Shown here piece after piece: positions 59,128-64,000 of a stretch of 64,000 nt of DNA (its first letter is position 1; every line of letters starts with the position of its first letter). The notes below the pieces were generated by a model. It had not been told where the DNA came from and did not search any database. It saw only the letters and a program-made list of their open reading frames with translations. This stretch comes from Madurella fahalii. Its lineage: Eukaryota > Ascomycota > Sordariomycetes > Sordariales. The position numbers and the translations under genes were made by a program. Location: the NCBI GenBank assembly GCA_029876055.1, contig CM056877.1, positions 1,426,001-1,490,000 of the forward strand, written 5' to 3'.

Positions 59128-59678
59128 GGACTAGGTAGATAGCTTCTTTCAGAAGGATGGGGATATAACTACGTATAATAAGCCAAACATAGCAAACGGG
59201 ATGGTTCACACGGCGTTCTCCTATCATTGCAATCCTTTGCGCGGGGAGCCAGTGAAAGGTCATGCCCGAGTTTCGCAAATTCCGGCGGTGACAATCTCGA
59301 ATCCACAGCAGCTCATCCGCCGTTGAATGGATGATTATTGATTGTGAAGATTGAATTGCACTTAAACCTGGACACAAAGCGCCAAAGCAAACAGACGGAG
59401 AGGCATATTGACATGAATAGGAGCCATGTTAATTTTCCCTACCCTCCGCTTTCCCCTCACACCACTCAATACCGGCCGGCTCACCACTCATGTACACCCA
59501 ACTGCCCACAAGACGCGGGCAACGGGATATCTCTCGTCCATCCTGGACGTTCTCCCTATTTATGTTCCCTCTTGAAAGATCAAAGTGCGTTGGGCACGCA
59601 TCATGATAGCTAGGCAAGGAGCCATTCATGTACTCCATGCCGGCCTGAACAACCATTGCCTAGACGACTCGCTCACGC
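59128..59678. other. Convergent intergenic region between GDI and Nog1
   Basis: This 551-bp, AT-rich 3'-to-3' spacer holds no coding or RNA signal. Confidence 0.55.
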
Positions 59679-62645
59679 TCAGCGACGGGAAGTCTTGCCA
59701 ATCGTACGCTTGCCGGAGAACTAAAGAACCGTGTTAGACGCCCTCCTTATTACTACGTACCAGAACAACAACCAAAAAAAAAAGAGAAAAAGAAAAAAAA
59801 TTCTTACCAGATGCTTCGGCATCGCCGCAGAGATATGCCGATCCGCCTCGCCCTGCCTCGCCATGCGATTCATCTTCCGCTGGCTGAGCTTGGCCTGCCG
59901 CTCGGCCTTGGACCGGGCCGTCTCGTCCTGGACGCCGTCGTCGCGGCGATTGACGGTCGCGACCGAGCGGGCACGGCTGCGCGACCGGAGGCGCTCCTTG
60001 GGGGTGGCGGCGGCGGAATCGACGTCCATGGCGTCCGGGTCGGCGGTGCCCGCGCGGCTGCGCGTGACAGACCGGCCCCGCGACGGCTGCAGGACCTGGG
60101 CGCGGGCGCGGAGGCCAATCTCCTCGGTGTCGACGCCCAGCTGGTCGAGATGGTCCTCAAGCTGGGAAAAGGGTTTCTTGAGGGCCTTGCGCGGGATCAT
60201 GGCGCGGTTCTTGAGCGACTTGCGCATCTTGGCCTCGTTGCGGATCAGCTTGTGCTTCTCGCGTATGTACTCGGCCTTTTGGAGGACCTCCTCCTCCGAC
60301 TCATCACCAATGTCCTCGTCTGACTCGTAGAAGCCCTCCTTCTCGAGCCTCTCTTCCTCCTCCTCGAGTGCCGCCAGCTTGGCGTCGATGTCTGGGTCGA
60401 CGTAGTCGTAGACATTCTTGCCGTCGTAGATCTCGGGGATCTTGTCGTACTTCCATGACGGGTCGGCCAAGATGTAGTCTTTCCTTAGGTCGAGGTTGAA
60501 GACACCAGCGCCGCCGTTGGCTTCCTCAACGTCCCTTGCCAGAATCCTCCTCTCCGGGTCGTTCTTGTCGTACTTCTTCAGGCCTTTGACGGCGTCGGGA
60601 ATGAACGCTTCCCTAGTGACGCCGCCCATCGGCTGAGCAACGTGGATACGGGCCATGACCTCCGTGAGACGAGACCCAATGGCGCCGTTGCTTCCGGTAC
60701 CGGCCTTGAGCTTCTGAGACACCCGTTCAGCAAGTAGCCGCTCGCAGACGTGATTCTTCACTTCCTGCACACCATCTTGTGTGGCGCAAGATGCACGCAG
60801 AAGCTCCACCTCGCCTGACTTTGTCAGGTCTTCCAGCTCTGCTTGCATATCTGGCTCCAGGTCCTCGAAGGTCTTGATATCCATCTTGTTCAGCACAACG
60901 AACACCATCTTGTTGGCGAAGAGCGGCTTGATCGACTTGAAGAGGTTGCATTGGGCTTTTAGTGAATAGCCACACTGCTCGCTGCGCTTTGTTAGATTCC
61001 TGTGTCGGCGGCACGGGGCCGACGACGTACCTGATGTCTATGAAGAAGAGGACGGCCGCTCTGAGGTGAGCCAGAGCTGTGACACTCTGCATTTCGATTG
61101 TGTTCATCTCTTCTAACGGGTGGTCCAAACTGGTTCGGATTAGCATCCAAAGAGAGGAACAGGGCGTGGAACTGGAGTCTAGGATCTCTCTCTGCTCGGC
61201 GTCCACACTAGGGCGGCGGGTACGTACATGCCCGGAGTGTCTATTACTTGGTAACGAAGATCTAACATTTGACGGGTCAGCTATCGAGTGCTGAATCCAG
61301 AGGGATTTGTTACTTCGCGGAACTTACATTTGTAGTCGAGGTGACCAACAAACTATCGCCCCTATTGTCAGTTGCGCTGTCTGCCTCAGGTTCCACGGGA
61401 CGTCTTCCCCGGCGTCACGTACCAAACTCTTTGTCGTCTGCTTGCCGTTAGCAACTTTCGACCCTGGAGATTATACATTGCCTCACTTACAAAAGCATAA
61501 GGCTCGACGGGTGTATCGGCCCGGGTTACTGAACGGACGAAAGAACTCTTTCCGACGTTCGGAAAGCCAGCAACAAGGAGCGTGCGTGTAGTAGGATTGA
61601 TATCGGGTAACCTAGCCAAGTGCTGCCGAACCTGATCGAGATATTGGAGGGGGTCTTTTAACCGCTTGATGAGCGTCGCCATACCTACGAGCCAGATGTA
61701 AGCACTTTCTCTAGGTCGTATAGACAACGTAAAGGACTCAGGGGTCGCTTACGACCTAGAGCGGCCCTCTTGAGCTGCTTGCATTGAAACAAACTTTGCG
61801 AGTACTATTGGCGGTGGAATCAGTAAGCTGCGGCTGAAAAATATGCAGCCTCGTTCGCATTGATTTACCTTCAACAGACGGACGTAGTCGCGAGAAATGG
61901 TCTCGATCAGGTGCTTGGCCGTCGAGACCTGGCCGAGAGCTACCTTGAAGTGGTCGGCATCTGGGCGCAGCAATCGTCAGTATCGCTCCATGTTGAACCA
62001 TCTACACATCCCATATCGCAATAGGAGCGCGCCGGCTCACCATATAGAATGTTCATCAGGTCGCGATGGAAAGGGTGCTGATCCGTGAGAACGGGAAAGC
62101 TCGAAACGATTTGGCCGAATTTCTCACTGCATGTTTCCTGCGTGAATCTAAACGCCGTAGATTAGCGCCTCTGCTTTCGCACGTATCTTTGCTGCGTGTC
62201 TGGATGGTATTTGAAGTCGAGACGCTTCGGAGCTGGGGTCGGAGTGCGCAGTACTGACTTGACCTTGCGGGTGTAGAACGCTCGAATTCTGCTAACTGTA
62301 CATTTCACATTTTAGCAGCTGATCAAAGCTAAAGCTCGATGCCTCCTCCGAGCACGTACTCTTGAATCCAGCGCGGACTTTGTTGGGGTATCAGTCAGCG
62401 AGCACATCAACACAATTTCGCACCCGAGATACGCACTCTGAGTCGGCAATCGCCTCTGCGTTCGCCTGCGATTCTGTCAGTTCCTCTTGCTTTGCAGTTC
62501 CCTGGTTGGCGTGTCAACTCACGAAAGGACGATATCAATGAATTCCTGTGCTCTTTGCAAAATGTCAGTCTCCCCACCACAATAATCTAATTGGCATCAA
62601 TCCGGATTCTTACGTCGGCACAGGCGCAATATCCTTCCACGTCAT
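59679..62645 (-). CDS. nog1: Nucleolar GTP-binding protein Nog1
   Basis: Fifteen exons in coding order: 62645-62614, 62552-62523, 62465-62437, 62377-62360, 62295-62259, 62147-62041, 61960-61869, 61804-61753, 61684-61491, 61437-61423, 61352-61328, 61261-61228, 61129-61031, 60981-59808, 59720-59679. The product is 659 aa. Nog1 is a GTPase on pre-60S particles in the nucleolus. The start is MTWKDIAPVPTAQEFIDIVL. The G1 loop is GFPNVGKSS (about 172-180), TTKSLFVGHLDYKYLRYQ is the switch region, and G3 is DTPGI. G4 is NKMD, and SEQCGYSLKAQ is the Nog1 signature. The C-terminal third is charged, ending KHLFSGKRTIGKTSRR. One exon is 15 nt (TTKSL) and seven others are 18-37 nt. Every junction restores conserved residues and the total is in frame. 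Confidence 0.93.
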
Positions 62646-63228
62646 GGCGGGCAACTGTCGAGGTGCTGTCCGGATCTGTTGGTAGGATGTTGAACGTGTC
62701 GGATCGGGAGCGCCTGGCGGGGGGCGGTGTCGATATGGCCGACCTCAAAACGGCATCTCGAAATATTTTTTTCCTACTATCACACCAATTCTTGCTTGTC
62801 GATAAGATAAGGAAGGCGGTGTGCGGATTCCAAACCCCCCGTGGGGGTTAAGGGTGGGGCAAGCCCCAAGCAAGGTGCCCCACCAATTCCTCAACCCCAC
62901 CATAAATTTCGCCGTGGAGGGGTTTCTTCCATCCCTTCCTGTTCCTCTGTTGGAACCAATTTTCAGGACGTTGCAGGCAACGATAACAAAAAACAGAGGC
63001 AGCAGGCTGTAATCGCTGTATTGTGCCCAAGGCACGGATTGTCTGTGTAAGGGCCTCTACAGAACTGGTCTGTGATATCTGCTTCCAGGCCAATTCATGA
63101 TTATCAAATGCTCGATAGCGCGGCTCAGGTTGGTTAGTCCCGTTCCCCCCAGACCAGCTGCAGCAGAGGCTAGCACACCATGATTCTCAGTAAAGTTGAT
63201 ACGGTATTCCCGCTCACCCTCGTTCCTC
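62646..63228. other. Nog1 promoter region with GC-rich hairpins
   Basis: This 583-bp stretch lies upstream of Nog1. It holds a 7-bp stem AACCCCC/GGGGGTT at 62833-62849 and an 8-bp stem GGTGGGGC/GCCCCACC at about 62853-62884, with nothing protein-like. Confidence 0.5.
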
Positions 63229-63442
63229 CTAAAAAGGGGTCTTTGGGGACGGCCCTGATAGTTCGCATACCTGAGCACACCAATGAGCAACCGGCACTAG
63301 GAATAAAACACTGTTTCGGGTGCGGGCTAAAAGAAAAACTTACCATGTCATGCCACCCGCCTCCCCCAAACTGCGCCTTGCTCTCACCGACGTGCTTGAA
63401 CCCAGATCGTTCATAATACGAGACGAGATGCTGCAAAACGAA

Positions 63443-63475
<33 letters not shown>

Positions 63476-64000
63476 TCAGTCAATCATCACAACTAGAGAC
63501 CTTTTCTTGGTTTAGGACAACATACATCCCGACAAATCAATGCCACTTTCTCGGCCAAACCGGAATTATTCATCTGTTGTAGATACGCCTTCACAATCAT
63601 CTTGCCCACCCCGCAGCCGTGCAAACGCGGTAGGACAGCGAGCGAGTGTATTGCCACGGTGCACCCGCTCTCTTGGTGGCCGACGTCGGCGCATCTTCCC
63701 CCCCGGCTACGCCAGTCCTTGGGGTAATCCATGTCGGCATCTGTGACAACATCTCCCCGGCAGCGCGTCGACACAATGTGTGCGAGCAGCACGCTCACGG
63801 CGCCGTCGGCGCGGTCCGTCTCGACGGGCTTAGCGTGCCTGAGTGTCTCAATGTCCCATCCCTTGGCCTGTGATGGCACGACGGTGCAGAAGACGCCTAG
63901 GCTAAGCTCCGGGCAGGTGGTGAGACGGTAAGCGAACTATGAGGATATTGTGATGAGTTAATGTTGGATACTTGCACGGTATCTAAAGCACGGGGCTTAC
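63229..64000 (-). CDS. GNAT acetyltransferase, 5' end outside window
   Basis: Exons seen in coding order: 63936-63526, 63430-63344, and probably 63270-63229. An intron occupies 64000-63937, with its GTAAGC donor exactly at the window edge, so the first exon(s) lie beyond. The protein reads RLTTCPELSLGVFCTVVPSQ, then SVLLAHIVSTR, and the acetyl-CoA loop with HSLAVLPRLHGCGVGKMIVKAY (the RxxGxG-type motif). It continues VALICRD-HLVSYYERSGFKHVGES and AQFGGGGWHDM. This pattern is the arylalkylamine (serotonin) N-acetyltransferase-like branch of GNATs, of which yeast Paa1 is a member; the substrate is unknown. The final short exon (VCELSGPSPKTPF) is less certain, because other acceptors give equally short tails. 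The intron at 63525-63431 carries a GCCA/GTCA tandem repeat. Confidence 0.75.
63442..63483. repeat. Tetranucleotide repeat GCCA then GTCA
   Basis: Seven GCCA units followed by about three GTCA units lie inside an intron of the GNAT gene, close to its 3' splice site. It is likely to be polymorphic. Confidence 0.9.

Overview
This window is nuclear DNA from a filamentous ascomycete fungus, most likely a Sordariomycete close to Neurospora, Chaetomium or Thielavia. The evidence is the gene content (chitin synthase tail, Hsp88-type Hsp110, DASH subunit Ask1, CYP61/Erg5 sterol desaturase, RNA polymerase I factor Rrn7). Gene structure agrees: short introns of about 50-90 nt with GTAAGT-like donors, CTAAC/CTGAC branch sites and CAG/TAG acceptors, and GC-rich coding sequence. 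Exon boundaries were placed by hand from splice consensus, reading frame and family conservation. For every multi-exon gene not cut by a window edge, the summed exon length is divisible by three.

Layout, left to right. The C-terminus of a chitin synthase (+) enters at base 1. Hsp88/Sse-type chaperone (+, 2408-5064) follows. Translation factor eIF5B (-) and a large MMS1/DDB1/CPSF-A-like protein (-) occupy 6.5-14.9 kb. A TBC1D20/Gyp8-like Rab GAP (+) lies tail-to-tail with COG3 of the Golgi tether (-). Then come eIF5A (+), Rrn7 (+), the ubiquitin-L40 ribosomal fusion (+) and a five-helix Yip1-family Golgi protein (+). A mitochondrial-type rhodanese (-) and ERG5/CYP61 (-) end at 31.4 kb. After a 3.3 kb gene-poor stretch there is a small uncharacterised protein (+), then Ask1 (-), the NuA4 subunit Eaf7 (-) and a gamma-tubulin complex component (+). 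An 8.45 kb stretch with no convincing gene (42.1-50.6 kb) precedes a zinc-finger regulator with a possible frameshift near its 3' end. The right end holds a 67-residue membrane protein (-), mitochondrial ribosomal protein uL29m (+), Rab GDI (+), the 15-exon nucleolar GTPase Nog1 (-) and a GNAT acetyltransferase (-) cut by the window edge exactly at an exon/intron boundary.

Two functional themes recur, although this is a mosaic of housekeeping genes and not a metabolic cluster. One is protein synthesis and ribosome production (eIF5B, eIF5A, ubiquitin-L40, Rrn7, Nog1, uL29m). The other is vesicle traffic (TBC GAP, COG3, Yip1-family protein, GDI). I found no transposase, CRISPR array, rRNA, convincing tRNA or secondary-metabolite enzyme cluster. 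The most unusual items are gene-structure features: a start codon split by an intron, a 15-nt microexon, a stop-free 3n intron with a basic motif, a GC-AG intron and the probable frameshift. The large gene-free region upstream of the regulator also stands out.
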